Below, piece by piece: positions 17,434 through 25,770 of a stretch of 64,000 nt of DNA. Both the position numbers and the translations under genes were made by a program. The notes beneath the pieces are model-generated. The model saw only the letters and a program-made list of their open reading frames with translations. It had not been told where the DNA came from and did no database searches. Source of the stretch: Candidatus Magnetocorallium paracelense (GTDB lineage: Bacteria > Nitrospirota > Thermodesulfovibrionia > Thermodesulfovibrionales > Magnetobacteriaceae); NCBI GenBank assembly GCA_029001845.1, contig JAREWP010000055.1:1-64000 (forward strand), given 5' to 3'. Position 1 is the stretch's first letter. Every line of letters begins with the position of its first letter.

Positions 17434-17460
17434 ATCTGTATATGATTATTTAAAATCAAA

Positions 17461-17488
17461 AAACGGGCATTGATACAAACTCCCGTTT
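17461..17488 (-). terminator. Possible leftward terminator
   Basis: AAACGGG and CCCGTTT flank a 14-base loop. Read on the minus strand the second arm runs into TTTTTTGATTTT. No leftward gene ends here, so its role is unclear. Confidence 0.25.
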
Positions 17489-17708
17489 AAAAGAATCGAT
17501 ATTTTTAAAGCTAGCTCAAATTTATTTATTTAATCTAGATGGAGCAAAATGTTGGTAACGACTTCAATCCTCCATCTGCTCGGTAATTATTTTTATGAGA
17601 TCAAGTGTTCAGAGCCTGTTGTAATGCCGCCTTTTTTGATTGCGGGGATATATAAATATAAATTATAATAATGAACTATATTTCTACATTTAATCAGGAG
17701 GTATCAAA

Positions 17709-18149
17709 ATGAAAATTATCGGATCAGGTTCATTTCTATTGCTATGTTTAATCGGTGTTCTTATCTTCAACCCATCTTACCTGTCTGCAGAAACAGTAGA
17801 AGCTGTATGCGGAAAGGAGATTTTGGACAGTGACGACGATAATTACAGAGAAGAGGCTTGTGTCATATGCATACTTCAAAGCAAAATAACGGGTATACTT
17901 ATAAATGATCTGACGGAAGATAATTTTTATATGACCGATGCCTATATAGGAAAAGCGAAAATCACCTCCACTGTTACCAATAAAGATTGTGACGGCTGTT
18001 ATGAGATTTGCTTTAAGCCTGTCACTTACTCCTGGTATGAAGGATACGATTATGAGTTTAACTTCTTATTGAAAAATATACCTGACAACGCCTTTGCCAT
18101 TAACGGAACACTTGCGGGGGCCTTTAACGTTAATATATCGGTCCGTTGA
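17709..18149 (+). CDS. Secreted cysteine-containing protein, unknown function
   Basis: 146 residues with a clear Sec signal peptide (basic KII start, hydrophobic LLLCLIGVLIF, probable cleavage after SYLSA). The mature part has six or so cysteines (AVCGKE, EEACVICI, NKDCDGCYEICF) that could form disulfides in the periplasm or outside the cell. The rest is polar and beta-like. I do not recognise the family. AGGAGGT lies seven bases before the ATG. The gene stands alone between two repeat clusters. Confidence 0.78.
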   Translation: MKIIGSGSFLLLCLIGVLIFNPSYLSAETVEAVCGKEILDSDDDNYREEACVICILQSKITGILINDLTEDNFYMTDAYIGKAKITSTVTNKDCDGCYEICFKPVTYSWYEGYDYEFNFLLKNIPDNAFAINGTLAGAFNVNISVR

Positions 18150-18314
18150 CTTTGAATATGAACTTCTCAGGAGTCAGAATTAAAGTGTCAAATAATGATT
18201 TTACTCCGAAAATAAAAACAACAATGAACAATAGCGAACGATATATGCTTTACATAAACAAACGTGTCAAATACTGAAAAATTCCTGAATACGACTGCTT
18301 CTATACTAATAATA

Positions 18315-18474
18315 TTTTCATGCTTTGTGGTGGCCCGGAGGGCCATGGGCGTTTGCTCCGTAAATAGACTCATGCGAACCGGAAGGAGCAGCAATGTCCT
18401 GCTGAAACAAGCTGAAACTCGCAGACTCAAACACCACCTTGTTTCATCAGGACATCACTGCTCCTTCTTAACCA
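18315..18474. repeat. Covarying-hairpin repeat unit 1
   Basis: The unit begins TTTTCATGCTTTGTGGTG, has CCCGGAGGGCCATGG and CTCCGTAAATAGAC, then a long hairpin whose arms (about 18382-18411 and 18438-18468) read GAAGGAGCAGC...ACAAG and CTTGTTT...GCTCCTTC. The 26-base loop has CTGAAACTCGCAGACTC. It is followed head-to-tail by unit 2. Confidence 0.85.
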
Positions 18475-18632
18475 TTTTCATGCTTTGTGGTGACCCGGAG
18501 GGCCATGGACGTTTGTCCCGAAAATAGACGAAAGCGAACCGGAAGCAGCAGCAATGTCCCGCCAAAACAAGCTGAAACTCGTAAACTCAAACACCACCTT
18601 GTTTTGGCAGGACATCACTGCTACTTCTGACA
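18475..18632. repeat. Covarying-hairpin repeat unit 2
   Basis: Same layout as the unit before it, but with the other hairpin subtype: arms GAAGCAGC...CGCCAAAACAAG and CTTGTTTTGGCAGG...TGCTACTTC, loop CTCGTAAACTC. Confidence 0.85.
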
Positions 18633-18714
18633 ATTTTCATGTTTTGTGGTGAACCTGCGGTTTATGGACGTTTGTTCCGAAAATTGACTAATGCGTACCG
18701 GAAGGAGGAGCATC
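18633..18714. repeat. Covarying-hairpin repeat, partial unit 3 (no hairpin)
   Basis: It carries the leading part only (TTTTCATGTTTTGTGGTG to GCGTACCGGAAGGAGGAGC) and stops where the hairpin would begin. It ends 28 bases before the next start codon. Confidence 0.75.
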
Positions 18715-18741
18715 TAATTTTACTTATTTGTGAGGTGTGGA

Positions 18742-18921
18742 ATGGCGACATTGCCCGATGGAACGGAAATTGATATGCCGAGGGAACCGAGGCTTTTAAA
18801 GCATAACGATGAATTGTATGTAGTCGGTAAAGGGTGGCTTGTTCCGATTAAGGAAGAGGAGGAGTTCGAGAAGGTAAAAGAGAGGATTTTGAGCGATCGC
18901 TCCTGCATGTTGGAACCATAA
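18742..18921 (+). CDS. Small hypothetical protein
   Basis: 59 residues starting MATLPDGTEIDMPREPRLLK, ending in a charged helix (EEEEFEKVKERIL) and a cysteine. There is no signal peptide or known motif. An upstream ATG at 18730 would add four residues, but GAGGTG better fits the start chosen. It lies 17 bases before the exchanger gene and may be cotranscribed. Confidence 0.6.
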   Translation: MATLPDGTEIDMPREPRLLKHNDELYVVGKGWLVPIKEEEEFEKVKERILSDRSCMLEP

Positions 18922-18937
18922 GGCCGGTTAAGAAAAG

Positions 18938-19933
18938 TTGACAGAATCGCTGGATATTGATCGATTTTTCATAAAGCTTGAAAATCTCGGCCCCCTAGAG
19001 TCGCTTGCCATATTTATCGTTGCTACTGTCCTTATGATTTACAGACTTGGAGCCATGGAGAAAAAGGGCTTTGAAGGGACAGTGCTCGGTACTTTAATAA
19101 TGCCCTATTGCTCAGGTTTTTCCAATCTGAGTTTTGCCTATATTATGGGAAGCTCCGGCGAGAGCGGAGCCATCGTCTTTGAAAACTGCATAGTCAACAA
19201 TGTAACCAACCTTACCCTGTTGATAGGACTGCCTTCAGCCATCTGGGCAGCCGATCTCTTCCCGAAAAAAGAGAGTAAAGGAGGAAGGAGTGCTGATGGA
19301 CAAATGGCCCGTTTATCGTTACTCCTTACCCTGACAGCAGTACTCTTTTTCACCTCTGTTCTGTGGGCTCTCGGAAGCGACGGTACAATAGATTTTTCCG
19401 ACGGCTTTGTACTTATCGCTCTTTTTTTGTTCTGGCAGGTTTTTCATCTCTTTGAAGTACTCAAAAACAATGTAAGGCAAAACAGGTCACTCCACAAAAC
19501 ATTAATCATAGATTTTCTTTTGGTCATTGCAAGCGCTTATATGATTTATGTAAGCATCGAATCTCTTGTTGACTGGATCCCGAAAGAGGGGGATGGGTTT
19601 TTCAATTTCAAGAGGCTTGGATGGTTAAGCGGTTTGCTTATGGTCCTTCCAAACGCCTTGCTGGCTATTTACTACTCCGCAGTTGGCAGGCCGGACATTG
19701 TTTACTCCTCTCAGGTTGGGGACGGACACATATGCATACCGATGTGCATAGGCATTTTCGCCCTTTTGGGGAGTTTGGAACTACCGCCCGGTTTCAGCCT
19801 TGCTCTATGGATCATTATAGGTGTGTCTCTGATACACTTCCTCTCTATTGCGTTTCTGGGCAGGTTGCCAAGAGTCCCGGCACTCATATTTACATTCAGT
19901 TATTTTTTCTTTATGTATAAGGGATTTTTTTGA
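18938..19933 (+). CDS. Divergent Na+/Ca2+ exchanger-like membrane protein
   Basis: 331 residues with about ten hydrophobic segments. The two inverted halves of a CaCA-type antiporter are visible. The first half has GTVLGTLIMPYCSGFSNLSF with GAIVFENCIVNNVTN. The second has LSGLLMVLPNALLAIYYSAV with VYSSQVGDGHICIP. The usual acidic GxxxPE residue is not evident in the first repeat (MPYCS), and the second repeat has LPNA instead. Ion specificity is therefore doubtful. Translation probably starts at TTG 18938, since no early ATG exists. Confidence 0.65.
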   Translation: MTESLDIDRFFIKLENLGPLESLAIFIVATVLMIYRLGAMEKKGFEGTVLGTLIMPYCSGFSNLSFAYIMGSSGESGAIVFENCIVNNVTNLTLLIGLPSAIWAADLFPKKESKGGRSADGQMARLSLLLTLTAVLFFTSVLWALGSDGTIDFSDGFVLIALFLFWQVFHLFEVLKNNVRQNRSLHKTLIIDFLLVIASAYMIYVSIESLVDWIPKEGDGFFNFKRLGWLSGLLMVLPNALLAIYYSAVGRPDIVYSSQVGDGHICIPMCIGIFALLGSLELPPGFSLALWIIIGVSLIHFLSIAFLGRLPRVPALIFTFSYFFFMYKGFF

Positions 19934-20244
19934 AAAAATGTCTGCAAGTCTGTTTTCAGGACATCGGGTTTTTTGCTCCGAAGAAAAACATTGATCAATC
20001 GATTCATACCAGATTAGTAGAAAAAAAACGGTGATATTTTGATTACTAAATGATTAATTTTCGTAACTGCTCAGGTTATTCGGAATCTCCTTACTCATTA
20101 TTTATGAACGCTGTTACACAATTCTTATCTTCCTTTTTAATGCAACCTCCTATAATTACCGATTTTGATGACAATAATTGTTTTCTTATATATGGCATTA
20201 TAATTGCTTATAAAAAATGAGAGTGCGATTCAGGAGGTGAAATA
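19934..20244. other. Intergenic region with promoter-like TATAAT for the cNMP gene
   Basis: TATAAT at 20199-20204 is preceded by TTGTTT at 20178-20183 (15-base spacer), a weak sigma-70 match 41 bases before the ATG at 20245. The rest is AT-rich with no gene seen. Confidence 0.35.
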
Positions 20245-20658
20245 ATGAGAAATATTATTGCACAGGAGAAATATTCAGAGGGGGAGGTTATTTTTAAAGA
20301 GGGGTCTTTTGGTGAGGCCACTTATATGATACTTTCCGGTGAGGTTATCATTTCGGTCACTGTGAGAGGTTCGAGAATTAAGTTTGGAAAATTAAAGAGA
20401 GGTGATATTCTGGGACAAATAAGCCTGGTCGATAAGCAGGCCAGATCTGCGACGGCCGTGGCTGTCGGCGATGTAGAGCTTGGCATTATCGATAAAGATT
20501 TTTTGGAAAATGAAATCAATAAAACATCCCGAGATTTCCGGTTAATCCTTAACGCTATGTCCGACCGCCTACGCGAAACGACAAACCAGCTAATCGGCAT
20601 GACTTCAAAGTACCAAAGCCTGAAAAGCAGGGTAGAGCAGTGTAATAATCAAATATAG
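20245..20658 (+). CDS. Stand-alone cyclic-nucleotide-binding-fold protein
   Basis: 137 residues. The beta-roll of the CRP/cNMP family covers about 8-105, with YSEGEVIFKEGSFG and MILSGEVIIS. The phosphate-binding cassette reads LGQISLVDKQARSATA: the conserved FGE Glu that holds the ribose is Gln, while the Arg is kept, so nucleotide binding is uncertain. The C-terminus is a short helix with no DNA-binding motif. AGGAGGT precedes the ATG. It may act in trans with the kinase signalling proteins in this region. Confidence 0.8.
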   Translation: MRNIIAQEKYSEGEVIFKEGSFGEATYMILSGEVIISVTVRGSRIKFGKLKRGDILGQISLVDKQARSATAVAVGDVELGIIDKDFLENEINKTSRDFRLILNAMSDRLRETTNQLIGMTSKYQSLKSRVEQCNNQI

Positions 20659-20671
20659 GCATGTAAGGTGG

Positions 20672-20958
20672 GGCAACATGCATAAAACTTTAGCGTGTAA
20701 CGATTCAGTTTGTCGCTAAATACATGGGTGGCATGGATAAACTTGTTTAGACCTGCCCGTTTCGCTTTCGATATACAGCAACCGTTACAGGGACAAACAA
20801 GTTTGTCCATGCCACCCGAGCAGATACGTCGATTAATGCTCTTCGCTGAATAATTACCTTTACGTTTTATAGTAGCCAACACTCCCAAGTCATTTGATTT
20901 TTTGCTTCCGCCTAAATACTTGAGTAGTTCCAATATGTTTTAACTTATGCATGTTGCC
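20672..20958. repeat. 287-bp nested inverted repeat
   Basis: The outer arms GGCAACATGCATAA and TTATGCATGTTGCC are perfect 14-mers. A second pair, GGGTGGCATGGATAAACTTG (20726) and CAAGTTTGTCCATGCCACCC (ending 20817), has one mismatch. A right half of the GTAACTACTTAGG family (20880-20932, TGAGTAGTT end) sits inside. It contains no gene and looks like elements inserted into one another. Confidence 0.7.
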
Positions 20959-21201
20959 TTGTGCCTCAAAATGTGTTTGGTGACCGCTTGCCGGGTTAGG
21001 TGTAAGTGCAAACTCCACAGTACTTTAATGTGTCTATGTTGACAAAAATTGTCAGCGAATAACTCACAGAACTTGCTTGTCTTTTTGTCCTTCTTCTGCG
21101 TTGCTCTTCAGTTACATGGCCGGCTATGCGCTTTCTTCGCGCCTTTGAACAGAAATAAAAATACTAACAATTTGTATAACTTATTTATGGACAGCGCCTA
21201 A
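20959..21201. other. Non-coding spacer between inverted repeats
   Basis: No ORF with coding character. GGTGACCGCTTGCCGGGTTAG near 20980 recurs in altered form near 33485 (GGTGACTGCTTACCGGGTCAG), so part of this stretch is itself a dispersed repeat. Confidence 0.35.
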
Positions 21202-21303
21202 TTCTACTTTGTCACATTATGATTGGGAAGCGACCATGGACAGGTGAGACGCCTGTCCTTATATTGATAAACGTCGCTTTTTGAGTAATGTGGCAAAGTA
21301 GAA
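21202..21303. repeat. 102-bp hairpin element
   Basis: TTCTACTTTGTCACATTA (21202-21219) pairs with TAATGTGGCAAAGTAGAA (21286-21303) with one mismatch. Inside, AAGCGAC/GTCGCTT and GGACAGG/CCTGTCC also pair. It is a compound stem without coding potential, of the MITE or REP kind. Confidence 0.75.
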
Positions 21304-21464
21304 CTGAATGAGAGGATTTTAGCTGTTTAGATGATTTTTTATTGTTTTTACTTTGTGAAAAAAATGTGTAAGCCTTTTCAGGCTAATTTTAATATCTACC
21401 GAGAATTGTTGCCTGAGAAGTTACCAAATTCTCGTTATTTGGGTTATAATTTATTGCTGTGAAA

Positions 21465-21598
21465 CAATACCATTCACTTAAGGGGTGAAGCGACTTCCGA
21501 CGGAAGCGGGTCATGTTTGAGAAGGCGCAGCGAAGCGGAGCCTTCGAGTTTAGCCGCTGAAGGCGGATGGTGCTTTGCTCCTTAAGTGAATGACATTG
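21465..21598. mobile_element. 134-bp palindromic repeat, copy 4 (inverted)
   Basis: Reverse orientation relative to the copies at 16386-17433, almost identical to copy 1 and full length. It lies just upstream of the second kinase gene. Confidence 0.85.
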
Positions 21599-21661
21599 TG
21601 CTGTGAAAGTGAAATATTTAAATCCTTGTGAGACATTGTAGAATTATAGGAAGTATAATTT

Positions 21662-22813
21662 ATGAAGGAATCGCTTCAAAAAAGGTTCGAAATAAAAAAG
21701 CTCATTGGAGAAGGCGCGTATACAAAGGTATATGAGGCTGTGGACAGGGAGTTTAATGCTCCATGTGCACTAAAGATATTTATAAACAACAGAACTTTTC
21801 TTGAAAACGAAGAGTCTGAAGTACGTTTTTCAAGAGAGATCGAACTTCTGAAGTCCATTAACTCCGATTATATAGTCAATATTATGGAAAACGGTGAGTC
21901 CGAGGAGGCTGATTTATGGTACACGATGGAGTTGAAAGAGGGGTCTTTGCGCGATCTTTTACTGGCAGAAGAAATTGACTCCGAAGGGATGAAGTTTTCC
22001 ATTGCAATTCAGTGCCTGTTATGCCTGGAGTTTATACACGAAAACGACATAATCCACAGAGATATAAAACCTGAAAATTTTCTCTTTATCTTTGACCGGG
22101 AAAGGGGTGAATTTAACATCTATCTCTCTGACTTCGGATATTCCAAACCCTTACACCTTCAATCCTCTCTTACAAGGGCCGGAATAGGATCGGTGCTCTA
22201 CGTGTCTCCCGAGGCGGCATATACAAAGGGAAAGGTAACGAGGAAATCGGACATATTTTCAATGGGTAAGGTTTTGTATGAAATATTTACGAATGTCCCT
22301 TTTGGGGATATACGCGATATCAGGAGTAACAACAGCTGCCCTCCATGGTTGTTTTCTCTTTGCTCCACTGCTGCTCACAACAGCCCTACAAAGAGATATG
22401 ACAATATATTTGGTTTGGCGTACGTCTTTATATATAATTCGTTTAATTCATTAAATAAAGAATCCGAGATAATCGGCATAATCGAAACGTCGTTGCGTGT
22501 AAAAGCGTCTCGAAGCCTTTCGGAAGTTTTGGAGGAGAATCTGGGAAAACCGTTAAACCTGACGGATATCCTGATTATTTGCGCCTTTCCTCATATAAAA
22601 GATAATGACCTTTTGGGGCAATATGCAGGATATCTGAACAGGGTGATAAGGAAATTCGATGAGGCGACTGAGAAGCCCTTTCTGAAAATATTTTCCGAAT
22701 CGATCGTGAATGGGGATTTCGGGCATATCAGGTTTGACAGAGAGGATTTTGCGAAAAGAGCGAAACGACTTCGTTCGTTTGCTTTCTCTGCACTTGAGAA
22801 GTTTCTCTTTTAA
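21662..22813 (+). CDS. Ser/Thr protein kinase, soluble, with orphan C-terminal domain
   Basis: 383 residues. The kinase domain (about 9-255) has GEGAYTKVYEA (16-26), Lys38, HRDIKPEN (132-139), SDFG (156-159) and a VSPEAA segment in place of the usual APE motif, so it should be active. The C-terminal 120 residues (SEIIGIIETSLRVKASRSL onward) form an alpha-helical domain I do not recognise. No membrane helix. It is separate from the phosphatase/FHA cassette but may share its phosphatase. The palindromic repeat lies 63 bases upstream, and TATAAT overlaps the leader. Confidence 0.87.
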   Translation: MKESLQKRFEIKKLIGEGAYTKVYEAVDREFNAPCALKIFINNRTFLENEESEVRFSREIELLKSINSDYIVNIMENGESEEADLWYTMELKEGSLRDLLLAEEIDSEGMKFSIAIQCLLCLEFIHENDIIHRDIKPENFLFIFDRERGEFNIYLSDFGYSKPLHLQSSLTRAGIGSVLYVSPEAAYTKGKVTRKSDIFSMGKVLYEIFTNVPFGDIRDIRSNNSCPPWLFSLCSTAAHNSPTKRYDNIFGLAYVFIYNSFNSLNKESEIIGIIETSLRVKASRSLSEVLEENLGKPLNLTDILIICAFPHIKDNDLLGQYAGYLNRVIRKFDEATEKPFLKIFSESIVNGDFGHIRFDREDFAKRAKRLRSFAFSALEKFLF

Positions 22814-22816
22814 TGT

Positions 22817-23230
22817 TTAATGCCATAAAACGTCATCGTTTTTGACATACTCCATATCTACTCTCTCATCTATCTGATCAATCTTGCTTTCAATGCTCTG
22901 CATTCTTCCTTCTATTTCTTTATTCCTTGTCTCCATCTTTTTAATAGCTTCCTGTAACTCGTCATTGATTTTTTTAAGGTCATCTTGAAGAGTTTTAATT
23001 TTTTCAACAGTATTGTATATTTGCGACAATAGTTCAGATATTGATTCGGCGTCGTTTACACTTTCCATAGCCTTTGCAGAAGGATTTACAGCGAGAACGA
23101 TTTCTCCAGTTCCCGTATCCACAACAGCGAGAAACTGTTTGTCTCCGTATTCAATATTTTTGACATATAAATCGCCGGCATGTATTTTTTTTAATTCTTC
23201 TATAACAGCGATTGTTTTATTTTTACTCAT
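22817..23230 (-). CDS. Hypothetical protein with coiled-coil tail
   Basis: 137 residues. The N-terminal half (LYVKNIEYGDKQFLAVVDT) looks like a small beta-rich domain. The second half is a heptad helix (KIKTLQDDLKKINDELQEAI). No family recognised. The start overlaps the stop of the upstream phosphatase gene by four bases (ATGA), so translation is coupled. It is convergent with the kinase, with three bases between them. Confidence 0.72.
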   Translation of the reverse strand: MSKNKTIAVIEELKKIHAGDLYVKNIEYGDKQFLAVVDTGTGEIVLAVNPSAKAMESVNDAESISELLSQIYNTVEKIKTLQDDLKKINDELQEAIKKMETRNKEIEGRMQSIESKIDQIDERVDMEYVKNDDVLWH

Positions 23231-23871
23231 ACTAAACCTCTTATGATTGTTATGCTTTTCCTGATATCGTTAATTATGTAATCGGCATCTTTCAGGTTCT
23301 CTATAGGTCTGTATCCGTAGGTTACCCCAATAGTAATAATTTCGGCTGCCATGCCGGACAGGATGTCGTAGTTGCTGTCGCCTATTATAACAGTTTCGTC
23401 CGGATTTGCACCGAGAAGCTCCATTGCTCTGTTTACGGGCATTGGTGATGGTTTGTGCTCGGGAGTGCTGTCTCCTCCAAGGATCAGCTCGAAGAAATGC
23501 GCCATATTCAGCCCTTTCAGGAGTCTTTGGGATAGTTCTTCCCGTTTATTGGATACAACGGCCTTTTTGTAATTATTAAGGGATGTAAGTGTCTCCATTA
23601 CACCTTGATAGGGAGTCGAAAAATCATGGATATGATTGGAGTAGTAAGCGAGAAACCGTTCTTTCACTTCAGGAGCTCTGTCGATATGTCGGGGCCCGAT
23701 AATCTTTTCCATTAACTTTGTAATACCCTCTCCCACCAGTTTGATTACATCGTCGGCCTCCAGTTCGGGCAGGCCCAATGGTTCTAAAGAATGATTAATG
23801 GCATTGGTGATATCGAGTTTTGTATCTATAAGCGTTCCGTCGAGATCGAATAAAATTAGTTTTATGGCCAT
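23227..23871 (-). CDS. gph: HAD-superfamily phosphatase, phosphoglycolate phosphatase-like
   Basis: 214 residues with all HAD motifs: FDLDGTLID (8-16, nucleophile Asp9), VVSNK (motif II), a Lys in TPEHKPSP and IIGDSNYDI (motifs III and IV). The alpha-helical cap between motifs I and II and the total length fit the Gph/PpaX group, which dephosphorylates 2-phosphoglycolate or pyrophosphate. Specificity within the group is not certain. It is flanked by two small genes in the same direction. Confidence 0.85.
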   Translation of the reverse strand: MAIKLILFDLDGTLIDTKLDITNAINHSLEPLGLPELEADDVIKLVGEGITKLMEKIIGPRHIDRAPEVKERFLAYYSNHIHDFSTPYQGVMETLTSLNNYKKAVVSNKREELSQRLLKGLNMAHFFELILGGDSTPEHKPSPMPVNRAMELLGANPDETVIIGDSNYDILSGMAAEIITIGVTYGYRPIENLKDADYIINDIRKSITIIRGLV

Positions 23872-23886
23872 GATCGGTTTCGGGGT

Positions 23887-24120
23887 TTACTTATTTTTCA
23901 TAAGCCTTTCATATTTTTCCGTCCCTACACACTCCTTTGCCGACGGACACCAATCCAGGCAGGTGGTCTTCATCTCTCTTGCTATCGATTTTTCGCAGGA
24001 CTCGCATTTTATCTCGGTCTCGTCGGACCATATCTCATTGGAATGTTCGCAAAAAATACATACCAGATGTTCAGGAAAAGGCGACTTGATTTCCGCGCTT
24101 CCGGGGCAGCTGTCTTTCAT
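23887..24120 (-). CDS. Small Cys-rich zinc-ribbon-like protein
   Basis: 77 residues with nine cysteines. VCIFCEHSNEIW and IKCESCEK form two CxxC knuckles like a rubredoxin or zinc ribbon, followed by CLDWCPSAKEC. The opening MKDSCPGS and the closing WCPSAKECVG are a pattern I recall from short proteins of anaerobic deltaproteobacteria. The metal and role are unknown. It lies 15 bases upstream of the phosphatase gene and is probably the first gene of that operon. Confidence 0.75.
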   Translation of the reverse strand: MKDSCPGSAEIKSPFPEHLVCIFCEHSNEIWSDETEIKCESCEKSIAREMKTTCLDWCPSAKECVGTEKYERLMKNK

Positions 24121-24247
24121 AAGTATTTTTCTGTCCTTTTCATGTTGTTAACTGCAACAAATCCAATCGTCAATCGAAAACAGACAATCCTAAACGCTAC
24201 ATTACCACAGAGTAAAAGCCGGTGTCAAACCGGTCGTGTAATGAAGA

Positions 24248-25540
24248 TCACCTGTTTTCTATAGTGTTTCTGAACTTGTGAATCAGTTTATCCTTAATTC
24301 TCTGTATATCTATGTCATATATATCGGAAGGGAAAAGGAGTTCTCCGACACCAGAGTCGACGAATCTTCTGATTTCATATTCGCCGTGAGAGATGTTGCG
24401 TTGATAGAGATAATTTAAATAGGTCTCATTGGTAAGAATAATGAATTCAACTCTCATTCCTCCCATTTTAGCGAAAAATTTGAACATCCTTGTCCCTGAA
24501 GAACTTCCGGCGTTTGTCGTAATAAAAGGACTTCCGTCCAGAGTGTCCGAAATGTCCTCCAGCGTCATAAATGTTCCGTACTTTGTTGCGCTCTCGGTCA
24601 GATGTCTTTGGAAAAGTTTTACATCCTTTAACGAATCAAGCACGCCCATCAGGCCCAATTCGTCGTCAACAGCTACGGCCGGGTTGTTTTGGCCTTTTCT
24701 GATTAGTTTCAGAACCTTTGCTTCAGGCGATTTTTTCCTGACAGTTACATAAATCGGAATTTTTCTTCCATTTATATGAAAGCTTCTTCTTTTCAGAGCA
24801 GTTAGTTTTTGGTTTTCTCCTGGTGCGACGTCGGAGATACCGAAATTGTCTAATGTCCGAATGTCTGTACATGCAAATGATTCATAGTCGTGAGTACTGA
24901 GCAGATGAACGGTCTCGTACTCTCCTATTTTTAGTTCAGGGCTCCATACATGGTCGTTTAAAAAATCCAGAAACATCGAGAATTTATTCTCTATGTCAGT
25001 CTCCCGCTCTCTCTGGTCAATAGATCCTGCTATAGTCATTAATACCAGTTTTCTTTTAGCGTCGAATCTGGTTTTTTTATGATATCTGTCATTGAAAAGA
25101 ATCAACAGAAGGTCTATGGGATTATTGATAGGCTCGATTTCATTCGTGATCTCAATGTAGGAAGGATAATCGGAGAGTAATCCGTTTTTCAAATAATCTA
25201 TAACACTGTCAGCGGTTTGGGCATAGCTGTTTATTTTAAACATAATCTCGCTGTGAGTGCCATGGATGCCGAACATATTACCGAGAAGTTCATAGGCCCG
25301 TATGGTTACTTGTTTCCTGCGGGTCTTATCGTTTATAAGAGATTGTATTTCCGAAAAGGAGCTTATTCCCAGAACGTCGAAAATTTGATTTCTCATGGCA
25401 CGATATCTGGTCGTCATTTTGCTCTTTTTCAGATCGTTTACCAGTTTCTTCGAGGACTTGGAAAAGAGCTCGAATTTTGCTGCACTGTTGAATATTCTAA
25501 ATGGGCCGTTTTGATTCAGTATCGAGAAATCACCGTTCAT
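24248..25540 (-). CDS. Large hypothetical protein, possible RelA/SpoT-like nucleotidyltransferase
   Basis: 430 residues, soluble, no signal peptide. The C-terminal third contains KIPIYVTVRKKSPEAKVLKL, VAVDDELGLMGVLDSLKDVK and MRVEFIILTNETYLNYLYQR. This order (basic strand, acidic DxxGL, then a glycine stretch and VE.. strand) faintly recalls the RelA/SpoT synthetase fold, but key residues are not clearly conserved. The N-terminal 200 residues are helical and unrecognised. It is a single gene. Function unknown. Confidence 0.65.
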   Translation of the reverse strand: MNGDFSILNQNGPFRIFNSAAKFELFSKSSKKLVNDLKKSKMTTRYRAMRNQIFDVLGISSFSEIQSLINDKTRRKQVTIRAYELLGNMFGIHGTHSEIMFKINSYAQTADSVIDYLKNGLLSDYPSYIEITNEIEPINNPIDLLLILFNDRYHKKTRFDAKRKLVLMTIAGSIDQRERETDIENKFSMFLDFLNDHVWSPELKIGEYETVHLLSTHDYESFACTDIRTLDNFGISDVAPGENQKLTALKRRSFHINGRKIPIYVTVRKKSPEAKVLKLIRKGQNNPAVAVDDELGLMGVLDSLKDVKLFQRHLTESATKYGTFMTLEDISDTLDGSPFITTNAGSSSGTRMFKFFAKMGGMRVEFIILTNETYLNYLYQRNISHGEYEIRRFVDSGVGELLFPSDIYDIDIQRIKDKLIHKFRNTIENR

Positions 25541-25770
25541 TGTGATTTGGTCAGTCCTTCCATAGAAAGTGCTCTGTCAGGGTTGCTTTATGAAACAGAG
25601 TCGATCACGTTGCTGTTTAGTTTAACAATTTTCACCTAAAAAATTCCCTGGCGAACATGGAAGAATAGTCGCTTGCATTATTCTGAAATCTATCGAAGGC
25701 GCTAATTTCATTGATTTTACAATTTGACCATGGTAAGATAACTATAGTAATAATAAGGAAGGAAATAATA

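Noticed and set aside
17256-17459. 67-residue leftward ORF across a palindromic repeat
   Set aside because: It lies wholly in the 134-bp repeat copy 3, and its translation changes with the repeat rather than showing protein conservation.
20649-20933. 94-residue leftward ORF in the nested inverted repeat
   Set aside because: It covers the repeat arms, has no ribosome-binding site and low-complexity composition.
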